DNA of 64,000 nucleotides, from the NCBI RefSeq assembly GCF_002803845.1, contig NZ_CP024985.1, forward strand, positions 4,216,001 through 4,280,000. Reading direction: 5' to 3'. The stretch comes from Streptomyces lavendulae subsp. lavendulae. GTDB lineage: Bacteria; Actinomycetota; Actinomycetes; Streptomycetales; Streptomycetaceae. Under the pieces are notes generated by a model. The model ran no database searches and was not told the DNA's origin. It saw nothing but the letters and a program-made list of their open reading frames with translations. Below, in pieces: positions 36,034-43,975 of this stretch. The position numbers and the translations under genes are program-made. The stretch's first letter is position 1, and every line of letters starts with the position of its first letter.

Positions 36034-36419
36034 GCCCCGGCCCCCAGGGTGACGGTCACGGTGCCCGTGACGTGGTGGCCGATGCGGTTGGCGCCGACGA
36101 CCCGGATCTCGACCGTGTCCCCGTCGAGGGCGCTGACGGTGCCGGTGAGGGTCATGGTGTCGCCGGGGTGGTTGGGGGCTCCCAGGCGGATGGCGACCTT
36201 GCGCAGGACGGCGTGCGGGCCGAGGTGGTCGGTGACGTAGCGGCCGACCAGGCCGTTGGTGGTCAGGATGTTCATGAAGATGTCCGGGGAGCCCTTCTCG
36301 CGGGCGAGTTCCGCGTCGTGGTGCACGTCCTGGTAGTCACGTGAGGCGATGGCGCCCGCGACGATCAGGGTGCGGGTGACCGGGATCTCCAGGGGCGGCA
36401 GTGCGTCGCCGACGTTCAT
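36030..36419 (-). CDS. MaoC-like hot-dog protein, ChsH1-like enoyl-CoA hydratase subunit
   Basis: 129 aa. Hot-dog fold with hydratase dyad Asp-x4-His in 'SRDYQDVHHD', then 'KGSPDIFMNILTTNGLVGRYVTDHLGP' and 'RLGAPNHPGDTMTLTGTV'. In mycobacteria ChsH1 pairs with the MaoC half of ChsH2 to hydrate C22 steroid enoyl-CoA. Here the small subunit keeps the dyad while the large partner does not. Four-base overlaps with genes on both sides. Confidence 0.87.
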   Translation of the reverse strand: MNVGDALPPLEIPVTRTLIVAGAIASRDYQDVHHDAELAREKGSPDIFMNILTTNGLVGRYVTDHLGPHAVLRKVAIRLGAPNHPGDTMTLTGTVSALDGDTVEIRVVGANRIGHHVTGTVTVTLGAGA

Positions 36420-37456
36420 GCGCTCTCCTCCTGCGTCGCGGCGAGGGTGTCGCCCAGCTCGGCCAGCAGTGCGCTGCCGCAGCCCAGATAGGCGTCCAGC
36501 TGGCGCCCCCACAGGAAGTGCCGGTGGACGGGGTGGTCCAGGTCGGCGCCCATGCCGCCGTGCAGGTGCTGGCCGGTGTGGACGACCCGCTTGCCCGCTT
36601 CCGAGGCCCACCAGGCCGCCGTGAGCGCGTGCTCGCGGGCCCCGAGCCCCTGGTCGATCCGCCAGGCCGCCTCGTACGCGGTGACCCGGATCGCCTCGGT
36701 GTCCATGTACGCGTCGGCGGCGCGGAGCATGACCCCCTGGTTCGTGGACAGCGGCCGGCCGAACTGCTCGCGGGTGGAGGTGTACTCGACCGCGCGGGCC
36801 AGCGAGCCGGCGCAGACACCCGCCTGGAGGCCGGCGAAGGCGGTGCGGGCGCCCGCGAGCACCCGTTCGTAGGCGTCCTCCCCGCCCAGCCGCTCCGCCG
36901 CGGCGCCGGTCAGGGTCAGCCGGCCCGCCGACCAGGGGGCGGTCGTCTCCACCGGGGACGTGGTCACGCCGGGCGCGTCCGTCCGTACGAGCCACAGCGC
37001 CCGCCGCGCGTCGGGGACCAGGACGTGCGTGGCGTCGCGCAGCCAGGGGACGGCGGGCGCGGTGCCGGTGAGGCGGCCGTCGGGCGTGGCGGTGATCCGG
37101 CCGTGGCCGGGGAACGCGCCGGTGGCGACGGCCTCGCCGGAGCCGAGGGCGGGCAGCAGGGCGGCGCGCTGGGCGGGGCTGCCGTGGGCGGCGACCGGCA
37201 GGATGCCGTACGCGCAGGTGGCGGCGTACGGGACCTGCGCGGTGGTGCGGCCCTGTTCCTCCAGCAGCAGGACCAGGCCGAGGAGGCCGACCTCTTCCAC
37301 GGCCGCGGTCAGTCCGGCGGAGGTGAGGGCCTTCCACAGCTCGGCGTCGCTGCCGGTGCCCGCCGCGGCGAGGCGTTCGTGGGTGGCCAGGTCGCGGAAG
37401 ATGCGGGCGGCGAGTCCGGCCGCCGCGCTCTGTTCCTCGGTGGGGTGGAAGTCCAT
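36416..37456 (-). CDS. Acyl-CoA dehydrogenase (short-form partner subunit)
   Basis: 346 aa, shorter than the classic 380. N-terminal helical domain starting 'MDFHPTEEQSAAAGLAARIFRDL', a middle beta domain lacking strong FAD-site motifs, and C-terminal helices 'EYTSTREQFGRPLSTNQGVMLRAADAYMDTEAIR'. In sterol degradation, paired genes (FadE28/FadE29 types) make an alpha2beta2 enzyme; this looks like one half of such a pair with the protein from 38417. One base separates it from the upstream gene. Confidence 0.87.
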   Translation of the reverse strand: MDFHPTEEQSAAAGLAARIFRDLATHERLAAAGTGSDAELWKALTSAGLTAAVEEVGLLGLVLLLEEQGRTTAQVPYAATCAYGILPVAAHGSPAQRAALLPALGSGEAVATGAFPGHGRITATPDGRLTGTAPAVPWLRDATHVLVPDARRALWLVRTDAPGVTTSPVETTAPWSAGRLTLTGAAAERLGGEDAYERVLAGARTAFAGLQAGVCAGSLARAVEYTSTREQFGRPLSTNQGVMLRAADAYMDTEAIRVTAYEAAWRIDQGLGAREHALTAAWWASEAGKRVVHTGQHLHGGMGADLDHPVHRHFLWGRQLDAYLGCGSALLAELGDTLAATQEESA

Positions 37457-37457
37457 G

Positions 37458-38420
37458 TCAGCCCGCCTCTCCGCGGAAGACGGGGAGTTCGAGCGTGTCG
37501 TCGACGCGCAGGAACTCCAGCCGGACGGGCATGCCGATGCGGACCTTGTCGTAGGGGACGCCGGTGATGTTGCCGATCACGCGCACGCCCTCGGCGAGCT
37601 CCACGAGGGCCACCGCGTACGGCGGGTCGAAGGCGGGGAAGGGCGGATGGTGCATGACGACGTAGCTGAAGACCGTGCCGGTGCCGGCCGCCTCGACGGT
37701 GTCCCAGCCGGGGGAGGCGCAGGCGTTGCAGCCGGGCAGCCAGGGGAAGCGCAGGGTGGAGCAGGCGGTGCAGCGCTGGATCAGCAGCCGGTGCTCGCGG
37801 ACTCCGTCCCAGAACCCCTGGTTGTCGCGGTTGATCACGGGGCGGGGGCGCGCCGGCCTGGGCGGGGCCTTCGGGGGCGCGGCGGCGAGGGCGTACTTGA
37901 GGATGCGGAAGCGGTGCGTACCGGCGGGCTCGCCGTTCGCGCGGACGTCCATCCGGGTCGTCACGAAGTGCCCGGTGCCGAGTCTGGTGGTCTTGCGCGG
38001 GGAGACCGATTCGATGACGGCGTCGAAGGTCACCGTGTCCCCGGGGCGCAGCGGGCGCAGGTACTCCTGCTCGCAGTCGGTGGCGACGACCGAGGTGCAG
38101 CCCGCGGAGTCGAGGAGGGCGAGGAGCTCGTCGTAGGCGGAGGAGCGGTCGGTGTGGCCGGAGAGCCCGCCCATCGTCCAGGCCTGGAGCATGGTGGGCG
38201 GGGCGACGGCGTCCGGGCCGCGGTAGGCCGGGTTGGTGTCTCCCATCGCCTCGCACCAGTGGCGGATCATGGGCTCGTTGACGGCGTCCTTGGCCCGGCC
38301 GGCGGTGGCGGCGGGGCGCCCTTCGAAGGTCTTGAGCAGGTGGTGGAACCGCTCGTCCCTCTCATCCCGCTCGTCCCGCTCGTCCCGTTCGGCGCTCCCG
38401 GCCGCCGCGTCCCCCGTCAT
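37458..38420 (-). CDS. Bifunctional MaoC / OB-fold (DUF35) protein, ChsH2-like
   Basis: 320 aa. N-terminal MaoC-like half (about 20-165); the dyad position reads 'MGDTNPAYRG', Asp-x4-Tyr, so it is degenerate. C-terminal half (about 190-315): rubredoxin-like zinc ribbon 'CTACSTLRFPWLPGCNAC' and an OB fold 'VFSYVVMHHPPFPAFDPPYAVALVEL', the part that partners Ltp2-type aldolases. The N-terminus carries D-E-R repeats encoded by a 9-bp tandem repeat. ATG overlaps the upstream stop (ATGA). Confidence 0.88.
   Translation of the reverse strand: MTGDAAAGSAERDERDERDERDERFHHLLKTFEGRPAATAGRAKDAVNEPMIRHWCEAMGDTNPAYRGPDAVAPPTMLQAWTMGGLSGHTDRSSAYDELLALLDSAGCTSVVATDCEQEYLRPLRPGDTVTFDAVIESVSPRKTTRLGTGHFVTTRMDVRANGEPAGTHRFRILKYALAAAPPKAPPRPARPRPVINRDNQGFWDGVREHRLLIQRCTACSTLRFPWLPGCNACASPGWDTVEAAGTGTVFSYVVMHHPPFPAFDPPYAVALVELAEGVRVIGNITGVPYDKVRIGMPVRLEFLRVDDTLELPVFRGEAG
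38350..38385 (-). repeat. Four 9-bp repeats (CGCTCGTCC) encoding D-E-R
   Basis: Units at 38350, 38359 (variant), 38368 and 38377, in frame near the N-terminus of the ChsH2-like protein; a slippage-prone tract. Confidence 0.8.
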
Positions 38421-39568
38421 CGCTTCCTCCCCTTCATGCCGAGCCGCATCATGGCGACGATCTCGCGCTGTACCTCGCTGACGCCGCCGCCGAAGGTGTT
38501 GATCTGGGCGGCCCGGTTCATCCGCTCCAGCTCGCCGCCCGCGAAGGCGTCCGGGCCTCTGATCAGGGCTTCTTCGCCGACGACCTCCTGGCAGACGCGG
38601 TACACCTCGACGGTGGACTCGGTGCCGAGGAACTTCACCCCGCTGGCGTCGCCGGGGGCCAGGGTGCCCGCGCCGACGTCCTGGACCAGGCGCCAGTTGA
38701 GGAGGCGCACGGCGGCCAGACGGGCATGGGCCTCGGCCAGCCGGGACCGCACCCAGGGCCGGTCGGCCGGGCGCTCGCCGGTGGCGGGGTCGGGGGTGCG
38801 GGCGTGGGCGAGCGCCTGCGCGTAGAAGTCCTCGGCCTGCATGCCGATGGCGGCGAGGGCGACGCGTTCGTGGTTGAGCTGGTTGGTGATCAGGCCCCAG
38901 CCGCCGTGTTCGGGGCCGACGAGGTGGCCCACGGGGACGCGGACGCCCTCGTAGTAGGTGGCGGTGGTGGTGAGGCCGCCGACCGTGTCGATGGGGGTCC
39001 AGGCGAAGCCGGGGCTGTCGGTGGGCACGAGGACGATGGAGATGCCCTTGTGCTTGGGGGCCTCGGGGTCGGTACGGCAGGCCAGCCAGATCCAGTCCGC
39101 GTTCTGGGCGTTGGAGGTGAAGACCTTCTGCCCGTCGATCACCCAGTCCCCGCCGTCGCGGACGGCGCGGGTGCGCAGCGAGGCCAGGTCCGTGCCGGCC
39201 TCGGGCTCGGAGTAGCCGATGGCGAAGACGACCTCGCCCCGCAGGATCCGGGGGAGGAAGTACTCCTTCTGCTCCGGGGTGCCGTACTTCATGAGGGTGG
39301 GGCCGACGGTGTTCAGGGTGACCATGGAGACGGGGGCGCCGGCCCGGTAGGCCTCGTCGAAGAAGACGAACTGTTCGTCGGGGCCGCGGCCCCGGCCCCC
39401 GTACTCGACGGGCCAGCCGAGGCCGAGCAGGCCGTCGGCGCCGATGCGGCGCAGGAGCGCGCGCTGGGCGTCCGGGTCCTCGGGCACCCCGTCCGGCAGC
39501 AGGTTCCGGAAGTACTCCCGCAGTTCGGTGCGCAGCCTCAACTGGCCTTCGGACGGGGCGAGGTGCAC
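38417..39568 (-). CDS. Acyl-CoA dehydrogenase (first gene of the igr-like operon)
   Basis: 383 aa. Full family layout: 'LGLGWPVEYGGRGRGPDEQFVFFDEAYRAG', FAD/substrate segment 'FAIGYSEPEAGTDLASLRTRAVRDGGDWVIDGQKVFTSNAQNADWIWLACRT', and C-terminal 'AAQINTFGGGVSEVQREIVAMM'. Related to FadE28-type enzymes. GTG 39568 follows GGGAGG by 9 bases. The operon promoter region carries a perfect inverted repeat 32 bases upstream. Confidence 0.9.
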   Translation of the reverse strand: MHLAPSEGQLRLRTELREYFRNLLPDGVPEDPDAQRALLRRIGADGLLGLGWPVEYGGRGRGPDEQFVFFDEAYRAGAPVSMVTLNTVGPTLMKYGTPEQKEYFLPRILRGEVVFAIGYSEPEAGTDLASLRTRAVRDGGDWVIDGQKVFTSNAQNADWIWLACRTDPEAPKHKGISIVLVPTDSPGFAWTPIDTVGGLTTTATYYEGVRVPVGHLVGPEHGGWGLITNQLNHERVALAAIGMQAEDFYAQALAHARTPDPATGERPADRPWVRSRLAEAHARLAAVRLLNWRLVQDVGAGTLAPGDASGVKFLGTESTVEVYRVCQEVVGEEALIRGPDAFAGGELERMNRAAQINTFGGGVSEVQREIVAMMRLGMKGRKR

Positions 39569-39599
39569 GGCACTGGCCTCCCGGCATCGCATCGGACGA

Positions 39600-39626
39600 G
39601 TGGATCTGACTGTCCGTCAGATCCAC
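39600..39626. promoter_or_regulatory. Candidate TetR-type operator controlling the acyl-CoA operon
   Basis: Perfect 11-bp arms GTGGATCTGAC (39600-39610) and GTCAGATCCAC (39616-39626) around 5 bases, 32 bases before the first gene. The core TGAC...GTCA is a common TetR-family operator shape. No regulator gene is adjacent. Confidence 0.7.
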
Positions 39627-39680
39627 TGCCGATGTCAAGGTCGGGAGGGCGCCGGGAACGGTCCGGGAACGGGACGCGAA

Positions 39681-39730
39681 AGGGCGCCCGCACTACCGGA
39701 CCCCAGCCGGTCCGGTCGTACGGGCGCCCT
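39681..39730 (-). terminator. Two-tier hairpin terminator after the small secreted protein gene
   Basis: AGGGCGCCCG (39681-39690) pairs with CGGGCGCCCT (39721-39730); inside, ACCGGAC (39695-39701) pairs with GTCCGGT (39710-39716). Separates the secreted-protein gene from the acyl-CoA operon. Confidence 0.75.
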
Positions 39731-39791
39731 CGTCGTTCAGCGCGGCTCAGCGGTCACCGCGGGTCAGCGGTCACCGCGGTCCGGCGGACAC

Positions 39792-40103
39792 CTACCACCA
39801 GGGGTGGAAGTTCAGCGCGATGTTGGAGTTGGCCTGCTGGATCGCCGTGAAGGCCGATCGGTTGACCTGTGCGGTGTTGTTCTGGTTCGAGGCTCCGGAG
39901 CCGGTGGCCACCTGCTGCGAGGTGGAGGAGTTGCCGTGGTTGTCGCCGCCCACACCGCTGCCCACGATGCCGGCGACGCTCGCATTCGATCCGTCGTTCG
40001 CGAACGAGCCGTTGTCGGCCGAGGCCACGCCGCCGAACAGGGCGACGGCGAGGGGGAGAGCGGCGACGGCGGCGATGGCGCGGGCGGTACGGATGCTTGC
40101 CAT
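39792..40103 (-). CDS. Small secreted Asn/Ser/Gln-rich protein, possibly amyloid-like
   Basis: 103 aa. Signal peptide with AxA cleavage near residue 29. The mature part of about 74 residues is built from Asn, Ser, Gly, Gln and small hydrophobics ('NGSFANDGSNASVAGIVGSG', 'NSSTSQQVATGSGASNQNNTAQVNRS') and ends 'ALNFHPWW'. It has no Cys. The N/Q/S spacing recalls rodlin and curli repeats, which is an inference; it is not a canonical chaplin or rodlin. Probable surface protein of aerial hyphae or spores. Confidence 0.75.
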   Translation of the reverse strand: MASIRTARAIAAVAALPLAVALFGGVASADNGSFANDGSNASVAGIVGSGVGGDNHGNSSTSQQVATGSGASNQNNTAQVNRSAFTAIQQANSNIALNFHPWW

Positions 40104-40650
40104 GTCTGAATCCTCCAGAAAACCGAAGTCGGGTTCTTCCCGAGGCAGTTGGCCGACCGCCCCGGTCGTTCCGTGGTGCGGACGACGTCGCGAGACCAGA
40201 GTTGCCCACCGAATCCCCGGCGAACCACCCCGCAGTCAGCTATTCCCCCGCAAGCATGACCAACAGTGGATAAACGCGATTCGCGCCCCTGCTGCCCCAC
40301 GTCAGCACACGCGCACCAGCAGAACCCTTTCCGCACAAAAGGTGAATCGTTCCGTCAAAGCTGCCGGTCCCGGACATGCCGAAGAGGGCCGCGTCGTCCG
40401 GGAACCCCACCGTCTCCCGGTCCTGCGGCCCTGCCGTACCAAGCTTCACGCCCCCCGCACGCCCCCGGCGCCCGCCGGGGTCATTCCACCGCGCCCCGCT
40501 CCCGGGGGCACTCCGCAGCGCGATCCACGGCCACGACGACCGGGCTCCAGCGCCTGCGCACCTACGTCTCGTACGTTCCCTGCCTGCCCTGCCGGGCCTG
40601 CCTGTCCTACCAGTCCCGCCTGCCCTGCCGGGCCACCGCGGGCCCCGTCA
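40104..40650. other. Gene-poor region of 547 bases
   Basis: Contains the upstream region of the small secreted protein (GGAGGA at 40112-40117 on the complement is its ribosome-binding site) and, at 40582-40598 and 40618-40634, a 17-bp direct repeat (gcctgccctgccgggcc). Minus-strand ORFs here have irregular codon use and no recognisable product. Confidence 0.5.
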
Positions 40651-41058
40651 CTACGCCGCGAGCGCCATCCGCCCCCGCTGCCCCACGCCACCACCACGCA
40701 CGCCCACCACATCCGCACCCACGGGCGTGCCACTCACAGGCGCACCCGCACCGCGTACCGCGTCGGCCGCGAGCGCCGCCGCCGTGGTGGACCGCCGGAC
40801 GGAAGGGCTCTTGCCGTGCGCCTCGGCGCGGATCCGCTGCTTGATGGTCGGCGGGAGCGAACCGCCCCGCATCATCGCCCGCCACGTCCGGCGCGCCACC
40901 GGAACCGTCCGGCGCACGGCGGGGACCATCGGAGTGGCAACGGTGGCGGCGGCCGCGACCGGGGCCGCCTTCCCGCCGAAACCGAGGGCGGTCAGGACCG
41001 CCACGAGTGCGGCGAGGAGAGTAGTCCAGATCGACGTGATGCTGCTGCGGTGGGTCAT
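40651..41058 (-). CDS. DUF6344-type small exported or membrane protein
   Basis: 135 aa. N-terminal hydrophobic helix (residues about 8-28, SIWTTLLAALVAVLTALGFG) and the block 'GGSLPPTIKQRIRAEAHGKSPSVRR', which I recall as the hallmark of the Streptomyces DUF6344 family. The rest is Val/Ala/Gly-rich and low in complexity. The preceding in-frame ATG at 41106 would add a non-matching stretch, so ATG 41058 is used. Function unknown. Confidence 0.75.
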   Translation of the reverse strand: MTHRSSITSIWTTLLAALVAVLTALGFGGKAAPVAAAATVATPMVPAVRRTVPVARRTWRAMMRGGSLPPTIKQRIRAEAHGKSPSVRRSTTAAALAADAVRGAGAPVSGTPVGADVVGVRGGGVGQRGRMALAA

Positions 41059-41187
41059 GACGAGCGCCTCGTTCCTCGATGTTCCGAAGGGCGGATCTGC
41101 ATACATTCGTCATGATGTGGCCGCAACCGCAGAACCCCCACCACGCGCGCCGTTCTTCTGACAAACACCACTCGTATGAACCAAAAC

Positions 41188-41218
41188 AGAGGGCGGGCCC
41201 ACACGGGGCCCGCCCTCT
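41188..41218 (-). terminator. Terminator after the antitoxin-like gene
   Basis: AGAGGGCGGGCCC (41188-41200) pairs with GGGCCCGCCCTCT (41206-41218); reading on the minus strand a TGTTTT tract follows. Confidence 0.85.
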
Positions 41219-41280
41219 GACCTGGGAATCAACCGCCAGGGGAGTCGGAAGGACGAAAAAACCGCCGGGCCGCCCCCGGA

Positions 41281-41475
41281 CTACGGGTGTGGCGGCTTGG
41301 CTTCCCCTTCGGGGCGTCCCAGCTGGTCCTTGATCTTCTCCTGGGCCATGTCGACCTGGCCTGCGTACTTGCCCTGGGTCTTGCCGTCGACGTAGTCACC
41401 GGCCTTGTCGACCCCTTGGCCGGCCTCCTTCTCGTGGCCCTTCAGCATCTGCTTGAGCTTGTCCATCATGGACAT
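41281..41475 (-). CDS. MT0933/Rv0909-like antitoxin-family protein
   Basis: 64 aa. 'MDKLKQMLKGHEKEAGQGVDKAGDYVDGKTQGKYAGQVDMAQEKIKDQLG' matches the MT0933-like pattern (LDKLK...GxDKAGDxxDxKTxGKYxxQVDxxQxK). In M. tuberculosis the partner toxin (Rv0910 type) is adjacent; no candidate toxin gene lies beside this one, so a true toxin-antitoxin role is doubtful. CsbD-like stress proteins are a looser alternative. AAGGAG precedes the ATG. Soluble, highly charged, helical. Confidence 0.8.
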   Translation of the reverse strand: MSMMDKLKQMLKGHEKEAGQGVDKAGDYVDGKTQGKYAGQVDMAQEKIKDQLGRPEGEAKPPHP

Positions 41476-41575
41476 GAATGCTCCTTCCGCTGTGTTCCGT
41501 CCCCTCCAGCATCGCGGCCCGCCCCGCACACCGCATCCGCGCGCCGGCCCGCCCGACGACGCCCCGGAAACGCCG

Positions 41576-41612
41576 AACGGCCCCTGACCGTGTTTCCCGG
41601 TCAGGGGCCGTT
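41576..41612 (-). terminator. Terminator after tRNA-Ser(TGA)
   Basis: 15-bp perfect stem (41576-41590 with 41598-41612), downstream of the tRNA on the minus strand. Confidence 0.88.
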
Positions 41613-41618
41613 CCTGTG

Positions 41619-41703
41619 CGGTGGGTGTGGGATTTGAACCCACGGTGACTCGCGCCACGACGGTTTTCAAGACCGTTCCCTTAGGCCGCTCGGGCAACCC
41701 ACC
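41619..41703 (-). tRNA. tRNA-Ser (anticodon TGA)
   Basis: Acceptor GGTGGGT/ACCCACC, long variable arm, T-arm GTGGGTTCAAATCCCAC. Anticodon stem ACGGT/ACCGT with loop CTTGAAA gives TGA. CCA not encoded. Confidence 0.97.
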
Positions 41704-41775
41704 TGGCCGGTACAGAGTACCGGGATGTGAGGGTGGGTGGGGTGGGTGTTTCCGGGGTGCCGGGGGTGGTCGGGG

Positions 41776-42720
41776 TCAGGAGGTCTGGGCCTTGTCGTAG
41801 GCCGCTTTGGCCTCGTTGCCGAAGTAGGGGCCGAACATCCGGTTCGGCAGGAAGTTGTAGCCGAAGCTGTTCACCGACACCTGGGTGCCCAGGCCGGTGG
41901 TCTCGTCGAAGTCCTGGAGCCAGGGGCCGCCGCTGGAGCCGCCCGTCATGTTGCAGCCCAGGCTGTGGTCCTTGGTGAGAAGGAAGTCCTTGCCGGTGGT
42001 GCCGCTGCAGTAGACGAGCCTGGTGCCGTCGTAGGGCGCGGCCGCCGGGAAGCCGAAGGAGTACATCTTCTTGGTGTAGCCGCCGTTGAAGAGGATGCCC
42101 TGGGCCCCGACGACCTCGCTGAGCTTGCGGCCGTTCAGCGGGGCGACCACCGCCAGGCCGACGTCCATGTTCATGTCCTCGCTCGCCGCCCACTGGTCGG
42201 TGGCGAGGGTCTTGGTCGCCGGCCACTGGCCGTAGGGCGCGTTCCCGTTGTCGTAGGCGGGGACGAAGACCCAGTTGGCGTGCCAGGCGCCCTGGTACTT
42301 CACGCAGTGCCCGGCCGTGATGACGGTGCTGCCGTTGGCGCTCGTGATCGAGTCTCCGGAGCAGGAGGCCGTCCGGTCGCCCATCGTGAAGAAGACCCGG
42401 CCCGACGTCCTCACGATCGCCCCGCCGCCGGTCCAGGCCCCGCCGGCCTGCGGGAACGACGTGGGGGATGCCGCCGTGGGGGCCACCCGGAGGGAGGGGC
42501 CGGGCGCGGCCGGGGTCGTACGGGCGCCGCCGGGGGTGGCCGTCACGTCCAGCGGGGTGGCCTGCCGCATCCGTTCCGCCGTCCAGAAGCCGGCCGTCTG
42601 CGACGGCCGGAACGAGGCGGGCGGTTCCGCGGCGGCCGAGGGGGAGGCCGCCGTCAGGGCCCCCGCGAGCAGGGCGCCCGCGGCGAGGAGGACGGATGCC
42701 GCCGTGCGATGACGATTCAC
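41776..42720 (-). CDS. Secreted trypsin-like serine protease (S1 family)
   Basis: 314 aa. Signal peptide (residues 1-31: 'RTAASVLLAAGALLAGALTAASPSAAA') and probable propeptide. Catalytic triad: His in 'VITAGHC', Asp in 'DMNMDVGLAVV', Ser in 'GGSSGGPWL'. Cys pairs flank the His and Ser as in glutamyl-endopeptidase/V8-like actinobacterial proteases. GTG 42720 follows AAGGAG. A hairpin (42739-42763) lies in its upstream region. Extracellular proteolysis; specificity not predictable. Confidence 0.92.
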   Translation of the reverse strand: MNRHRTAASVLLAAGALLAGALTAASPSAAAEPPASFRPSQTAGFWTAERMRQATPLDVTATPGGARTTPAAPGPSLRVAPTAASPTSFPQAGGAWTGGGAIVRTSGRVFFTMGDRTASCSGDSITSANGSTVITAGHCVKYQGAWHANWVFVPAYDNGNAPYGQWPATKTLATDQWAASEDMNMDVGLAVVAPLNGRKLSEVVGAQGILFNGGYTKKMYSFGFPAAAPYDGTRLVYCSGTTGKDFLLTKDHSLGCNMTGGSSGGPWLQDFDETTGLGTQVSVNSFGYNFLPNRMFGPYFGNEAKAAYDKAQTS

Positions 42721-42916
42721 GCAGGACTCCTTCTGCCGTGCCCGGACCCGTGTGACCCGGGCAGGGTGGGGTGAAGAGCTGTCGGTGCGGATCGGCGGTA
42801 CGGGTGAGCGCACGTGCGGGGGCACCGTCGCACGCGCGCCCCGAAATGTCAGCGGGCAGTCCGGACGTTCGGTCGGTTCCGGCCAGGAAATGGCCAACTC
42901 CCGCCGGGACAAGGGG

Positions 42917-43975
42917 TCATACGGTGAGCAGGACCCCGAGGTACGAGACCCCGGCCACCATCACCCAGGCCCCCAGCCCCAGCAGGGCCGCGCGCCCCCC
43001 GGTCCGGGCCAGGGTGGGAAGGTCGACCGCGCTGCCCAGGCCGAACAGGGCCGCCGCCAGCAGCAGTCCCTGCGCGGTGTGCGCCCACTCCAGGGCCACG
43101 TCGGGCAGCACGCCCGTGGCGCGGAGCGCGGCCGCCGCCAGGAACCCCGCCACGAACAGGGGCACCGGAGCGGGCCTGCGCCCCGAGGCGGTGCGCACCC
43201 CGCGCCGCCGGGCGCGCATCGAGAAGGCCACGGCCGCCACCAGCGGAGCCAGCAGCGCCACCCGCATCAGCTTGACCAGCACCGCCTCGCCCAGTGCCCC
43301 GGGCCCGGCGGTCTGGGCCGTCGCCACGACCTGCCCGACATCGTGGACGCTGGCCCCCACCCACCGCCCGAAGGCGAGGTCGGAGAGTCCCAACGGGTCC
43401 TGGAGGAGGGGGAGTACGGCGATGGCGAGCGTCCCGCAAAGGGTCACCAGCGCCACCGAGGTGGCCACGTCCTCCTCGTCGCTGCCGGACACCTCACTCA
43501 CCGCGCCGATCGCCGAGGCGCCGCAGATCGAGTAGCCGGTGGCGATCAACAGGGGCTGGTCCCCCGGGAGTCCGAGGCGCCGGCCCAGCCAGACGGTGCC
43601 GAAGAAGGTGGCCGCGACCACGCCGCTCACCATCGCCACCGTCGCCCAGCCCAGCCGGACCACCTGGTCCAGCCCCAGGGCGAGGCCCAGCAGGACGATG
43701 CCGATGCGCATCAGGCGCCGGCCGGCCAGCGACAGGCCCGGGCGGGCCGGTCCGCGCACCACGCCCCGTAGACCGGGCAGGTGGGCCGCCGCGATGCCGA
43801 GCACCACCGAAGCGGTCAGCATCGGTACCGCCGGGACCACCTCGTGCACGCACCACGCCACCAGGGTCCCGGCGGCGGCCAGGCCCAATCCGGGCCAGGA
43901 GGTGGATGTTTCACGTGAAACACGGGGCAGGCGCGGCCGCACCGGCCGGTGGACGGTGCGGTTCAGGAGGGCCAT
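42917..43975 (-). CDS. YeiH family membrane protein, putative sulfate/sulfite-related exporter
   Basis: 352 aa, about 10-11 membrane helices. Family segments: 'MRIGIVLLGLALGLDQVVRLGW', 'TGYSICGASAIGAVSEVSGSDEEDVATSVALVTLCGTLAIAVLP', 'WVGASVHDVGQVVATA'. YeiH proteins are proposed sulfur-oxyanion exporters. Start codon shares one base with the cysteine dioxygenase stop, so the two are coupled; an exporter for sulfite/sulfate formed from cysteine sulfinate would make sense. A parS lies in its N-terminal coding part (V-S-R-E-T at residues 19-23). Confidence 0.9.
   Translation of the reverse strand: MALLNRTVHRPVRPRLPRVSRETSTSWPGLGLAAAGTLVAWCVHEVVPAVPMLTASVVLGIAAAHLPGLRGVVRGPARPGLSLAGRRLMRIGIVLLGLALGLDQVVRLGWATVAMVSGVVAATFFGTVWLGRRLGLPGDQPLLIATGYSICGASAIGAVSEVSGSDEEDVATSVALVTLCGTLAIAVLPLLQDPLGLSDLAFGRWVGASVHDVGQVVATAQTAGPGALGEAVLVKLMRVALLAPLVAAVAFSMRARRRGVRTASGRRPAPVPLFVAGFLAAAALRATGVLPDVALEWAHTAQGLLLAAALFGLGSAVDLPTLARTGGRAALLGLGAWVMVAGVSYLGVLLTV
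43907..43922. other. parS: parS site, intragenic in the yeiH-like gene
   Basis: Perfect TGTTTCACGTGAAACA near the 5' end of the coding sequence, in the hydrophilic N-terminal tail before the first membrane helix. Confidence 0.95.

Noticed and set aside
37458..39638. Single 726-codon protein joining ChsH2-like and upstream sequence
   Set aside because: The extra N-terminal part is the antisense-like second frame of the acyl-CoA dehydrogenase; ATG 38420 with ATGA overlap is the real start.
40240..40449. 69-codon minus ORF in the gene-poor stretch
   Set aside because: No ribosome-binding site, irregular codon use, no recognisable domain.
40582..40634. 17-bp direct repeats as an insertion-sequence footprint
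   Set aside because: No transposase, no terminal inverted repeats; GC-rich low-complexity DNA explains it.
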